Of a DNA stretch of 16,575 nucleotides, positions 6,695-14,988 are shown one piece after another. Made by a program: the position numbers and the translations under genes. Every line of letters starts with the position of its first letter. The first letter of the stretch is position 1. The stretch comes from a candidate division WOR-1 bacterium RIFOXYB2_FULL_48_7. Lineage in GTDB: Bacteria > Margulisbacteria > WOR-1 > O2-12-FULL-45-9 > XYB2-FULL-48-7. The stretch covers positions 11,866 to 28,440 of the forward strand of contig MEUF01000007.1 in assembly GCA_001771615.1 (NCBI GenBank), in the 5' to 3' direction. The notes beneath the pieces are model-generated. The model was not told the origin of the DNA, ran no database searches, and worked only from the letters and a program-made list of their open reading frames with translations.

Positions 6695-9144
6695 AAAATC
6701 GAATCGATCTTGGTAATATATTTATCAACCAGTTTGCTGGCCGCTTCATCAGACCCGGCTTCAGCTGTCACATGGATAACCGGCCGTTGCGGATCCGGCA
6801 AAATTAAAGCCCAGTCCTCACCGGAAAATACTTTTATCCCGTCAGTCATATCGACTTCAGAATCGCCTAAACTATCAACTAGTGAACGTAAGACCTTCCC
6901 TTTGCTTTCCGAACCGCAGGAAATCTGCTTACTGGCCATAAAGATCGGCGGGATTTCCGCCTCAATGGCTGACATCCGGACCCCGCTCCGGGCTAACATT
7001 TCCAATAACTTTGTGGTCGCAAACATGGCGTCAAAAGCCGGTTGGAATTCAGGAAAAATAAAACCACCTTGTATCTCACCCAAAAAACTGATCCCCGCCC
7101 GCGTCGAGGCCTCCATCATTTCCCTGGTGCTGGTCTTGGTCCTGATTATTTTAGCGGCATATTTACCGCCCAAATGTTCCATAACCCGACTGGCTTTCAC
7201 CGGGACAGCCAGCTGGGCCGGTTGATAATTTTTCGCAGCCAAAATGATCATAGCGGCCAATTCAATGTCGCCGCGCAAGATGGTCCCCCGTTCATCACAG
7301 AGAAAGATCTTTTCGGCCCCGGTATCGAGCATGACCCCTAAATCAGCCCGCAGAGAGCGTACGATCTGCGAAAGCTGGTCAAGCCCGCGGTCAAACATCT
7401 GCCGGGTTTTGGTAATCTTGGTCGCATCAATATGGGCATTGAGGGAAATAACCTCAATCCCCAGGTCGCCCAGAATTGAGGGGAAGATGTTGGAAGCCGA
7501 GCTGCAGGCATAGTCCACGACAATTTTAAAGTTCGCTTTGCGGATCAGGTCGCGGTCGACAAAATTCAAGACCCCTTCCTTATATGACTCGGCCACCCGA
7601 TGGAAAGGAAAGGATAATTCCCCCACCCCCTCGATCCCGGCGCGCTTATAATCTTCGCCAAAATAAACACGTTCAATCTTTTTTTCACGGCTGGAAGACA
7701 GGTCCATGCCATTTTCATCGAAGAATTTAATGTCAATCACCTGCGGGTCATAAGGTGATTTTCTAACGTGGAACCCCCCCCGGCTTTTCAAGGCTTTGAG
7801 CTCGAACCGGTTGACCGGGATCGGTACCTCTTCGAGGTTTGAGACATTAACACCAGCAGAAAGGATCCCTGAAATCAGGGCCCGGTAGATCATGCGTGAA
7901 GATTTGTGGCTGTCACGGGAAGTGGAAATATATGCCCCTTTGCCGAGGATCGAACCGTAAGCTGCCCCCAGTGAGGCGGCAAACTCCGGGGTGATTTCCA
8001 CGTTGCATAAGCCGGTTACACCATAGGGGCCAAAAATATTCCTGGTCCAGCGCTCTTTCCAAACCATGGAGCGGGAAACGGTGGCCCCTTCTTCAATAAC
8101 CTTATGCGGCCAAATCTTGACATAAGGCTTAATATTGACATCTTTGCCAATGTTACATTCCTGACCGACGACGACCCCTTCTTCAAGTACGCTTCTTTCC
8201 CCGATGACCGTCCCGCCGGCAATGACGGTGTTTTCTAAACTGACTTCGCTCCCCAGGGTCACACCGTCCCAAAGCACACAATTATGTAACCGGGCCTCCC
8301 GACCCACCTGGCAGTTGCGGCCAATTGCCACATTACTTAGCAGGGTCCCATCAGCCACAATTGTCCCTTCACCCACCACGACAATCCCCTCGGTCCTGAC
8401 TGTGGGGGCCAGCTTGGCTCCCGCAGCAATCTGCAGGGGCTGGTGACCGGATATTTCTTTATGGGCAGTTGAGTATTCCGCCAAGCTGCCGATATCTTTC
8501 CACAAGCCTTCTGCAACATAACCATAAAGCGGCTTCCCCTCTTCCAATAATTTGGGAAAAAGGTCCTGGCTGAAATCCACCGCTTTCCCTGATGGAATAT
8601 ATTCCAGGACAGAAGGGTCGATTATGTAAATCCCGCAATTGACAGTATCTGAAAATACTTCGCTCCAGGAAGGTTTCTCCAAAAACCTGATTATCCGGCC
8701 GTGTTTATCCTGGATCACGATACCGTAAGCTAACGGGTTGGCTACCCGGGTAAGGACCAGCGTGACAGCCGCCCCTTTGCTTTGGTGAAATTTAACGGCC
8801 GCTTCCAGATCAAAATCGGTTATGACATCAGCACTGATGACTAAAAAAGGCTCCTGGAAATGTTGCGAGGCATAACGGACCGAACCAGCTGTGCCAAAGT
8901 CTTCTTTGGCCTCGATGTATTCAATTTTGACGCCAAACTCCGAGCCGTCGCCAAAATACTGTTTGATAACCCCCGGTTGATGATATAGCAAGACCGAAAT
9001 GTCTGTGAACTTATGTTTGCGCAAAAGATAGATGACGTATTCCATCATTGGCCGATTTGCCACCGGCACCATCGGCTTAGGCGTATTAACCGTTAAAGGA
9101 TGCAATCTTGTCCCCAATCCTCCGGCTAGGACAACTGCTTTCAT
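6691..9144 (-). CDS. Sugar-1-phosphate nucleotidyltransferase fused to a degenerate phosphomannomutase-like domain
   Basis: This 817-residue fusion has three parts. Residues 1-235 are a nucleotidyltransferase domain with the signature GGLGTRLHPLT (8-18), the KP pair at 23-24, and catalytic-site elements ADVITDFD (105-112) and NCGIYIID (169-176). Residues about 250-345 are left-handed beta-helix hexapeptide repeats. Residues about 370-817 resemble a four-domain phosphohexomutase. Such proteins are usually named mannose-1-phosphate guanylyltransferase. The mutase part looks altered: S463 sits in RKSPYDP instead of TASHNP, the metal loop DGDADR is DTGAEK (607-612), the sugar loop GEMSGH is GEIQGG (689-694), and the phosphate loop reads PDPQRP (783-788). 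The mutase activity is therefore doubtful. Its ATGA overlaps with the branching enzyme and glgA suggest it makes the NDP-glucose for GlgA; GDP-mannose synthesis for surface sugars is the alternative. Confidence 0.85.
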   Translation of the reverse strand: MKAVVLAGGLGTRLHPLTVNTPKPMVPVANRPMMEYVIYLLRKHKFTDISVLLYHQPGVIKQYFGDGSEFGVKIEYIEAKEDFGTAGSVRYASQHFQEPFLVISADVITDFDLEAAVKFHQSKGAAVTLVLTRVANPLAYGIVIQDKHGRIIRFLEKPSWSEVFSDTVNCGIYIIDPSVLEYIPSGKAVDFSQDLFPKLLEEGKPLYGYVAEGLWKDIGSLAEYSTAHKEISGHQPLQIAAGAKLAPTVRTEGIVVVGEGTIVADGTLLSNVAIGRNCQVGREARLHNCVLWDGVTLGSEVSLENTVIAGGTVIGERSVLEEGVVVGQECNIGKDVNIKPYVKIWPHKVIEEGATVSRSMVWKERWTRNIFGPYGVTGLCNVEITPEFAASLGAAYGSILGKGAYISTSRDSHKSSRMIYRALISGILSAGVNVSNLEEVPIPVNRFELKALKSRGGFHVRKSPYDPQVIDIKFFDENGMDLSSSREKKIERVYFGEDYKRAGIEGVGELSFPFHRVAESYKEGVLNFVDRDLIRKANFKIVVDYACSSASNIFPSILGDLGIEVISLNAHIDATKITKTRQMFDRGLDQLSQIVRSLRADLGVMLDTGAEKIFLCDERGTILRGDIELAAMIILAAKNYQPAQLAVPVKASRVMEHLGGKYAAKIIRTKTSTREMMEASTRAGISFLGEIQGGFIFPEFQPAFDAMFATTKLLEMLARSGVRMSAIEAEIPPIFMASKQISCGSESKGKVLRSLVDSLGDSEVDMTDGIKVFSGEDWALILPDPQRPVIHVTAEAGSDEAASKLVDKYITKIDSIL

Positions 9145-10727
9145 GCATACACCCGATAATCAAGCTCAGGGAAAATGTTGTCTCGATACTCGATTTCTCC
9201 CAACCAGGCGCTGTCAATCGAGTTGGCTTTGATGCTGTCATAAATCTTGGTCAACCGCTCAATATGATCTTTGGTTCGCTTAAAAGCATAGGGGACTGTT
9301 GTCCCGGTCTTGAAAATAAATGCCCAATCGGAAGACTGTGCCAGCAAAAGTTCACGTGCCGCCTGATTTAGGGCCCGCCGCAACAACCCATCAGCGTGCG
9401 GATAGTCAGCGGCCAGTTCAACCATCCGGTCAGCCGCTTTATGCAAATAACGATAGATCCAATCGTTAGTCCCGTTTAACCAGACTTCGTTATAGCCTTT
9501 GTAGCCCCAGGACGACATTGAAGGATTAACCACCTGGTTACGCGGGTACATTTCCAAATATTCCGAGGGGGTTATCAATTTGATCGCCTGCTGGTCGTAA
9601 TGGACCTTGCGCAAAAGAAAATTAAGCCAGTCCGGACCTTCGTACCACCAGTGGCCATAGAGTTCCGCGTCATAAGGAGAAATAATAATTGGTTTTTTAC
9701 CCAAAAAGTTGTGGAGGTGCTCCAACTGTTTTTCACGGTTAAACATAAAATTTCCGGCATGGTCTGCCGCCCGGTCCAGCGCCCATTGGCGAACATAGGG
9801 GGCCTTCTGGGACAAGTCGACATTGCCGGTGATGCGGAAGTATTTTATGCCAGTATTGATCCTGGTCCCGTCGATATGGATATAAGGCTTGATATAATCG
9901 TAATCGAGATCAAAACCGATATCACGATAAAATTCCCGGTAATTATAATCCCCGGGATATCCCTCTACCGCACTCCAGACCGCTTTGGAAGATTCGACAT
10001 CCCGGCCAAAAGCGGCCACACCCGAAGGGCAATAAACCGGAGCGTAAACGCCATATTTTGGCCTGGGGGTCCCGTGCAATATGCCGTGCGTATCAACTAG
10101 AAAATAGCGGATGCCAACCTCTTTTAAAAACTCATCATGTCCCGGCTGATAGGCACATTCCGGCAGCCAGATCCCCCGCGGTTTGCGGCCAAACATTTTT
10201 TCATAATGCTGGGCGGCTATGCGAATCTGCGCCCTGGCCGCCTTTGGGTTGATATCCATTAAAGGGAGAAAACCGTGGGTAGCACCACAGGTAATTATTT
10301 CCAGCTTCCCTAAATCCTGAAATTTTTTGAAGGCGTTGACCAGGTTACGGCCATATTTGTCGACAAAAAGTGTCCGGGCCTCGCGAAAGGACTGGTTATA
10401 CATTTTGGCCAGTTCCAGAAATTCTCCCTGCCAGCGGGTCCGCTCAATCTCTTTGTAAGTCAATTCGATCAGACTATCCAAGTGGCGGATATAACGCTCT
10501 TGCAAAAGCGGATCGGTCAACATCGAGGCTAAGGTTGGGGTGATCGACATTGTAATCCGGAAATCTACCCCATCATTGACCAGCCCTTCGTAGACTTTTA
10601 ACAGCGGCAGGTAAGTTTCGGTGATGGCTTCATAAAACCAATCTTCTTCGAGGAATTCTTCATACTCCGGATGACGCACAAAAGGGAGATGGGCGTGCAG
10701 GACTAAGGCCAGGTAACCTTGTTCCAT
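9141..10727 (-). CDS. GH57 1,4-alpha-glucan branching enzyme (DUF1957 C-terminal domain)
   Basis: This 528-residue enzyme cuts alpha-1,4 chains and reattaches them through alpha-1,6 bonds, producing branched glucan from the GlgA product. The GH57 regions appear in order: HAHLP (11-15), GATHGF (148-153), WLPECAY (187-193) with nucleophile E190, and PYDAELYGHWW (351-361) with acid/base D353. The DUF1957 part from about 400 on is helical, with SSWGYKG (405-411) and SDWAF (466-470). Length and motif spacing match GH57 branching enzymes rather than GH57 amylases. I chose the ATG at 10727 because the conserved protein begins there with EQGYLALVLHAHLPFVRHP. A frame open to 10922 merely overlaps the DUF4912 gene. 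There is 1 base between that gene's stop and this ATG. The stop overlaps the next start as ATGA. Confidence 0.93.
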   Translation of the reverse strand: MEQGYLALVLHAHLPFVRHPEYEEFLEEDWFYEAITETYLPLLKVYEGLVNDGVDFRITMSITPTLASMLTDPLLQERYIRHLDSLIELTYKEIERTRWQGEFLELAKMYNQSFREARTLFVDKYGRNLVNAFKKFQDLGKLEIITCGATHGFLPLMDINPKAARAQIRIAAQHYEKMFGRKPRGIWLPECAYQPGHDEFLKEVGIRYFLVDTHGILHGTPRPKYGVYAPVYCPSGVAAFGRDVESSKAVWSAVEGYPGDYNYREFYRDIGFDLDYDYIKPYIHIDGTRINTGIKYFRITGNVDLSQKAPYVRQWALDRAADHAGNFMFNREKQLEHLHNFLGKKPIIISPYDAELYGHWWYEGPDWLNFLLRKVHYDQQAIKLITPSEYLEMYPRNQVVNPSMSSWGYKGYNEVWLNGTNDWIYRYLHKAADRMVELAADYPHADGLLRRALNQAARELLLAQSSDWAFIFKTGTTVPYAFKRTKDHIERLTKIYDSIKANSIDSAWLGEIEYRDNIFPELDYRVYA

Positions 10728-10728
10728 G

Positions 10729-11763
10729 TCAGTCCGTCTGTCTCTCAACCTGAGGAGTGATTTTACGTCTCTCTTGGCCGTCGTCGCGGATGGCTTCGAT
10801 GGGGATAGTCTGCTTTCCGTCCGGCAGCGCAAAGCGCAGGGTAAAAGTACCATCTTCACGTAAATTGATCTTATGCCCCTGGACTGTGACCGTCGAACCG
10901 GGCTCTGTCGCTCCGTAGACAATTAATTCACAATTTGCCACCAGCCAGAAAGGGCGCTCCGGCCGTAGGCCAATGGGCGATGAAAGTGAAGAAATCCACC
11001 CGGACGAGAGCCCCTGCTCCAACCGTTTTTTCATTAGCTCCCTGACCTCTTCCGAACCCCGGCCAACCCCAAAACCTCCAGAAATTGCGTACAGTTTTTC
11101 CCAGTCGGGGATCATCCACTGCTCATCAATCACATCGGACATCCGGTCAAGTGGCGTTGTGACAAAATTTGAGCGGGCGGCAATAACAAAGCGCCCATCA
11201 GGGAGCAAATAACCGATATCGACACAATAACTGCGATTGGGCTCCGGCACCCGGAGGTACCAGTTGGCTGCCCCGCTGTTGATATTGACGTCAAAATGCG
11301 CCCAACTGGCGGTATCATGAACACGTAATATTTCACGAGCCTGGGAAAACAATGCTTCGCCCACCTCGCGGGCGATTTCCCGCCGGCGTTGTTCATTGAC
11401 TTCCCAATAGGTGTATAACCAATAGGGATCTCGGACCATCAAGACAATCCGGTTATCCCCATAACCAGGCGGAAATTCATAATGCCGCTCACCCTCAAAT
11501 TTTTGGATAACCGGCCCGGCATAATATTTACTTTCTTCTATCCGTTCCTGGCTTTGCTCTTCAATGATTGGCGGTTGCCCTGGCTGGGGGATAAAAACTT
11601 CAACAATTTTCTTTTTGACGGTCCGGGTGCGGCGCGGCTTGACCACCTCAATTTTCAAGGTGCGCTTTTTTGCGGCAGCCGCCGGAGCTTTTTTGGCGGG
11701 GGTCCTCTTCTTTTTATTACTGGCCGCAGCTGTCGCAGCAGCTTTCTTTTTGATGATCGGCAT
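10729..11763 (-). CDS. DUF4912 protein with histone-H1-like basic N-terminal tail
   Basis: This 344-residue protein has three visible parts. Residues 1-53 are a low-complexity lysine/alanine/proline/arginine tail (for example KKRTPAKKAPAAAAKKRT at 18-35) like the tails of histone H1 and bacterial Hc/Alg-type proteins. Residues about 100-218 are a DUF4912 domain: DNRIVLMVRDPYWLYTYWEV (103-122), a RVHDT stretch (147-151) and WYLRVPEPNRSYCVDIGYL (168-186). Residues about 270-335 form a beta-rich, probably Ig-like unit with GATEPGSTVTVQG (284-296). There is no signal peptide, so it should be cytosolic. The function of DUF4912 is not established. Its place between GalT and the branching enzyme suggests a role in glycogen handling. 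AGAGG lies 7 bases before the ATG and overlaps the upstream stop codon. Confidence 0.85.
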   Translation of the reverse strand: MPIIKKKAAATAAASNKKKRTPAKKAPAAAAKKRTLKIEVVKPRRTRTVKKKIVEVFIPQPGQPPIIEEQSQERIEESKYYAGPVIQKFEGERHYEFPPGYGDNRIVLMVRDPYWLYTYWEVNEQRRREIAREVGEALFSQAREILRVHDTASWAHFDVNINSGAANWYLRVPEPNRSYCVDIGYLLPDGRFVIAARSNFVTTPLDRMSDVIDEQWMIPDWEKLYAISGGFGVGRGSEEVRELMKKRLEQGLSSGWISSLSSPIGLRPERPFWLVANCELIVYGATEPGSTVTVQGHKINLREDGTFTLRFALPDGKQTIPIEAIRDDGQERRKITPQVERQTD

Positions 11764-11774
11764 CTATCTACCTC

Positions 11775-12812
11775 TTAGATTTTGCATTCCCGCAAATATT
11801 TGGCCGCTTCCTCCGGTGCTGTCGGGTTAATATAAAGCCCAGAACCCCATTCAAAGCCGGCCATTTTGGTTAATCGGGGGATGATTTCAATGTGCCAATG
11901 ATAGTCATATTGAATTGTGCCCCAATAGTCAGGTTTTCCCGGCCGCGGGACAGGATTTGGCGCGGTATGTAAAACATAGTTATATGGTGGATCGTTCAAT
12001 GTTTTGCGCAAACGGCTTAGGACATCTTTGAGACAGCGGGCTAATTGGACCCGCTCTTCGTCCGGCAATAGCTGAAAGCCGAATTCGTGCCGTCGCGGCA
12101 TCAACCAGATTTCAAAGGGAAAACGGGAGGCAAAGGGAGCAAAAACCACAAAATATTCGTTTTCGTAGACCAGACGCTCTCCGGCCCCCAGCTCCTGCCG
12201 GATCATATCACAAAAAATGCAGCGCTCTTTTTCTTGGAAATATTGGCGGGAATTGGTGAATTCCATTTTGACATAGCGGGGCGTTATTGGCGTCGCAATC
12301 AGCTGCGAATGGGGGTGGGAAAGCGAAGCACCGGCGGCTGTCCCGTAATTTTTAAAGACCAAGATATAACGGAAACGTTTGTCTTTTTCCAGATCAACGA
12401 TCCGCTGTTTGTAAGCCCAGAGAATTTTCTCGACGTGGGCATCGTCCATATCAGGGATGTTTTCTTGGTGACGGGGGGTTTCGACAATCACTTCGTGGGC
12501 ACCGATCCCGCTCATCATATCAAAAATACCCATCCCGGTCCGGTTGACTTCGCCTTCGATGATCAGGGCGGGAAATTTGTTCGGGATCACCCGGACATCC
12601 CAGCCAGCCGTATTTGGTGAAGACGAAGCTTTTCGCCAGGCAATAATTTCGGCTGGCGTTTTGGCTTCATTCCCTTCGCAAAAAGGACAGAACTTCACTT
12701 CCGCTCCTTCACTGGCCACGGTCGTTCCGCCAAAATCTGATGGTCGCCTTCCCCGCTCCGACGAAACAACAACCCAACGGTCAGAAATCGGATCTTTTCT
12801 TAGTTCTGGCAT
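11775..12812 (-). CDS. galT: Galactose-1-phosphate uridylyltransferase-family protein
   Basis: This 345-residue protein of the HIT-related GalT family should transfer a nucleotide between a nucleotide sugar and a sugar phosphate through a histidine-nucleotide intermediate. Active site HPHSQ occupies 166-170, with H168 as nucleophile and Q170 in place of the E. coli HPHGQ residues. Zinc ligands C42, C45, H115 and H166 correspond to C52, C55, H115 and H164 of the E. coli enzyme. A second CxxC (C198, C201) starts the second half, which includes YDYHWHIEIIPRL (298-310). Neither galK nor galE is in view. The neighbours make glycogen, so it could be a true GalT feeding galactose into UDP-glucose or a relative acting on ADP-glucose. 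GGGAG lies 6 bases before the ATG, 13 bases after the upstream stop. Confidence 0.88.
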   Translation of the reverse strand: MPELRKDPISDRWVVVSSERGRRPSDFGGTTVASEGAEVKFCPFCEGNEAKTPAEIIAWRKASSSPNTAGWDVRVIPNKFPALIIEGEVNRTGMGIFDMMSGIGAHEVIVETPRHQENIPDMDDAHVEKILWAYKQRIVDLEKDKRFRYILVFKNYGTAAGASLSHPHSQLIATPITPRYVKMEFTNSRQYFQEKERCIFCDMIRQELGAGERLVYENEYFVVFAPFASRFPFEIWLMPRRHEFGFQLLPDEERVQLARCLKDVLSRLRKTLNDPPYNYVLHTAPNPVPRPGKPDYWGTIQYDYHWHIEIIPRLTKMAGFEWGSGLYINPTAPEEAAKYLRECKI

Positions 12813-12825
12813 GTTTTTCTCCCTT

Positions 12826-14988
12826 CTAATCTTCGATGATTAATGTCAGCTTGACCCGCCATTTTTCTCCAGGCGGCAGGGTAAATTTCCAATTCGGCAT
12901 GATTACTGTGCTCTGATAAGTCTTTTCAAATCCCGACTCTGATTGGGAAACTGTTTCAATGGGAAAACGCCACAAAGTTGCGGCTAAATTAGGCTCCAAT
13001 GATACACTAAAGCCTTTCCACTCGTCAACGATTTTTACTGATTTTACTTCGTTAATTTCGCCACGGCCGGACATGGTTTTATTTTCCAGCTGGTGGTCAT
13101 CAATTTCTATATAGCGGTCGGGGGCATCGCCCGCCAGCATGGCGAAATTATACTCCGAACCGAACCAGGCATTCAGCGGGGCTTGGGAAAGGTTAGTAAT
13201 TTCATAAGTAATGGCAATGATCGACTGCTTGGCAAACAGGGAGACGTTTTTCTCCAACCTGACCGATTGTCCATTAACCCGGCCAACGCGCCGCTGCAGC
13301 AACATGACCTCATTGCCGCGTCGCTGCGGCATAAATTCATATGGTTCAACAGTAAAGTCCCCTACCTCATGGTAAGACGAACGGCTAAAACTCTCCAGCG
13401 TCGTCTCCGGGGCCAGAAAATGGTCGAGCAGGGAAATACGGCGGTACCAATCATAAACCAGGGCTTTTTCCAGGCCGGCTTCCTTGACCTTAACGATATC
13501 GTGGATCGAGGTTGCCCCGGCATGTTCGCCGCCGCTGCTTTGCCCGACCGCCTGTCTGATTTTATCGTGATAGACCTCTTCCCGGCGGGCCAGGGTATTC
13601 AAGAGATTAAAATATTTTGGTTTATAATCCAATTCAAACAGGGCGCCGCCGCAGGCGGGAGAAAAATACAAATTAAGCAGGCTGTTGGAGAGGATGACTT
13701 CATCATTGCCATCTTTATCAAAATCGGTAATGGTAATTTCGGCATAATCATCCTTGCCGCGGGCGTATTTATCCATCTGGACTTCAGCTTTGATTAAATT
13801 TTCATAAATCGCCTGCCGGAGATAATTAAGGTACAGCCCGCCAAAAACCCCATGCCAGTAGGCGCAGTTGCATTGCCCCTTAAAAAGAGATAACTGGGCT
13901 TCTTTGAGCCGTCCCTCCCGCTCCCGCTCGCCAATCAACGATTTTCCTTTTTTCAACGTTTCCAGGCGATGGCTGATCTGCAGCATCTTCTTGTGCATAT
14001 TGTTGGATTCCGGGTATTTGACAAAAAAGTTGCGAAAGAAGCCGCCTTTAAAAAATTGGGAATATTCTTCTTCCTTCCCCTGGTGGCGGATATCTTCCAT
14101 GATCCTGGCCAGTTTTTTCCCCGACTCTGTCGGCAGCGACCATTGCATCATTTCATGATAAGAAGCGGTCGGCAGATAAACCTGACCAATCGGCTGGGCT
14201 TCCTCCAGATATTGCGACGGGGTCATAAATTCTATCCAGCTGGCATTTTCTTCCAAGAGTGTTAGCAATTTTTCCAAATAGCCTTCTTCAAAGACCCATT
14301 TATAGGTCCCCGGCCAGACGCCAAATTTTTCACCATCATCAGCCAGGATGGCAGCAGAGCTGCCGCTCTCATCAGCCAAGGTGTGCAAATATTTTATTGT
14401 TTCTTCCGGCAGCTTAAAAGGGATCAGATAACGCAGATTTTTATTTATCGGGAATATCTTGACGGTATACCCCTCTTCTTCAGTAACATAATAGCCATTC
14501 ATCTTGTCTTTGGGGATCCCGGCCGAGAGGAAATGCGAATCATCAACCATGACGTAATCAATCCCGGCCTGGGCCAGCGCTTTGGGCAGGTGCGGCTCCC
14601 AAATTCTCTCAGTCAGCCATAATCCGTGGGGAGCCACGCCAAATTTTTCTTTGATAAAATCATTCGACAGATTAATTTGATTGATTTTATCGGCTTCTGG
14701 GATAATGGGGATAATCGGCTCGTAGTAACCGGCCGTGATTACCTCGGCCTGCCCCCGTTTGACTAGTTTTTTCAAGTAATCAATAAATTCCGGATGCTTG
14801 TCCATAAACCAGTCGTAAAGGATGCCGCTATAATGGATGGCAAATTTTATGCGCGGATGGGCATCCATCGCCTGGATAAACGGGAGATAAGATCGTTCAT
14901 AGGCTTCATGAAAAACATGTTCAAAATTCCCCACCGGCTGGTGGCAATGGATTCCAAATATAAATTTAACTTTTTTTGTTTTAGACAT
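12826..14988 (-). CDS. GH57 4-alpha-glucanotransferase/alpha-amylase with DUF1925 and DUF1926 domains
   Basis: This 720-residue protein belongs to the GH57 group of 4-alpha-glucanotransferases, which move or hydrolyse alpha-1,4-linked glucan segments. GH57 regions are HCHQP (14-18), GYYEPIIP (87-94), GLWLTERIWEP (122-132) with nucleophile E127, ADDGEKFG (216-223) with an Asp at 217/218 as acid/base, and MTPSQYL (255-261). A DUF1925-like helical segment follows (about 275-400, with MQWSLPTESGKK and CNCAYWHGVFGG). A beta-rich DUF1926-like domain runs to the end, including a calcium-loop-like DFDKDGNDE (422-430). There is no signal peptide, so it acts in the cytoplasm. I chose the ATG at 14988 because AGGA lies 8 bases upstream and the conserved region starts there. 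It overlaps the preceding stop by 8 bases. An in-frame ATG six codons earlier is the alternative. Confidence 0.9.
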   Translation of the reverse strand: MSKTKKVKFIFGIHCHQPVGNFEHVFHEAYERSYLPFIQAMDAHPRIKFAIHYSGILYDWFMDKHPEFIDYLKKLVKRGQAEVITAGYYEPIIPIIPEADKINQINLSNDFIKEKFGVAPHGLWLTERIWEPHLPKALAQAGIDYVMVDDSHFLSAGIPKDKMNGYYVTEEEGYTVKIFPINKNLRYLIPFKLPEETIKYLHTLADESGSSAAILADDGEKFGVWPGTYKWVFEEGYLEKLLTLLEENASWIEFMTPSQYLEEAQPIGQVYLPTASYHEMMQWSLPTESGKKLARIMEDIRHQGKEEEYSQFFKGGFFRNFFVKYPESNNMHKKMLQISHRLETLKKGKSLIGEREREGRLKEAQLSLFKGQCNCAYWHGVFGGLYLNYLRQAIYENLIKAEVQMDKYARGKDDYAEITITDFDKDGNDEVILSNSLLNLYFSPACGGALFELDYKPKYFNLLNTLARREEVYHDKIRQAVGQSSGGEHAGATSIHDIVKVKEAGLEKALVYDWYRRISLLDHFLAPETTLESFSRSSYHEVGDFTVEPYEFMPQRRGNEVMLLQRRVGRVNGQSVRLEKNVSLFAKQSIIAITYEITNLSQAPLNAWFGSEYNFAMLAGDAPDRYIEIDDHQLENKTMSGRGEINEVKSVKIVDEWKGFSVSLEPNLAATLWRFPIETVSQSESGFEKTYQSTVIMPNWKFTLPPGEKWRVKLTLIIED

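Noticed and set aside
6404..7225. Long plus-strand open frame (273 codons) opposite glgA and the fusion gene
   Set aside because: It lies antisense to two conserved enzymes, spans their junction, has no ribosome site and its protein has a composition typical of a reverse-frame shadow.
7867..7880. Perfect inverted repeat CCCTGA-AA-TCAGGG that could be a hairpin
   Set aside because: It lies inside the fusion gene, has a 2-base loop, no T-run follows on either strand, and a 6-bp stem is expected by chance in a window this size.
10728..10922. N-terminal extension of the branching enzyme
   Set aside because: The extra 65 residues overlap the DUF4912 gene in another frame, are arginine/serine-rich without family similarity, and the conserved protein begins at the ATG at 10727.
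13093..13797. Plus-strand open frame (234 codons) opposite the GH57 glucanotransferase gene
   Set aside because: It is antisense to conserved DUF1925/DUF1926 coding sequence; no recognisable domain or ribosome site.
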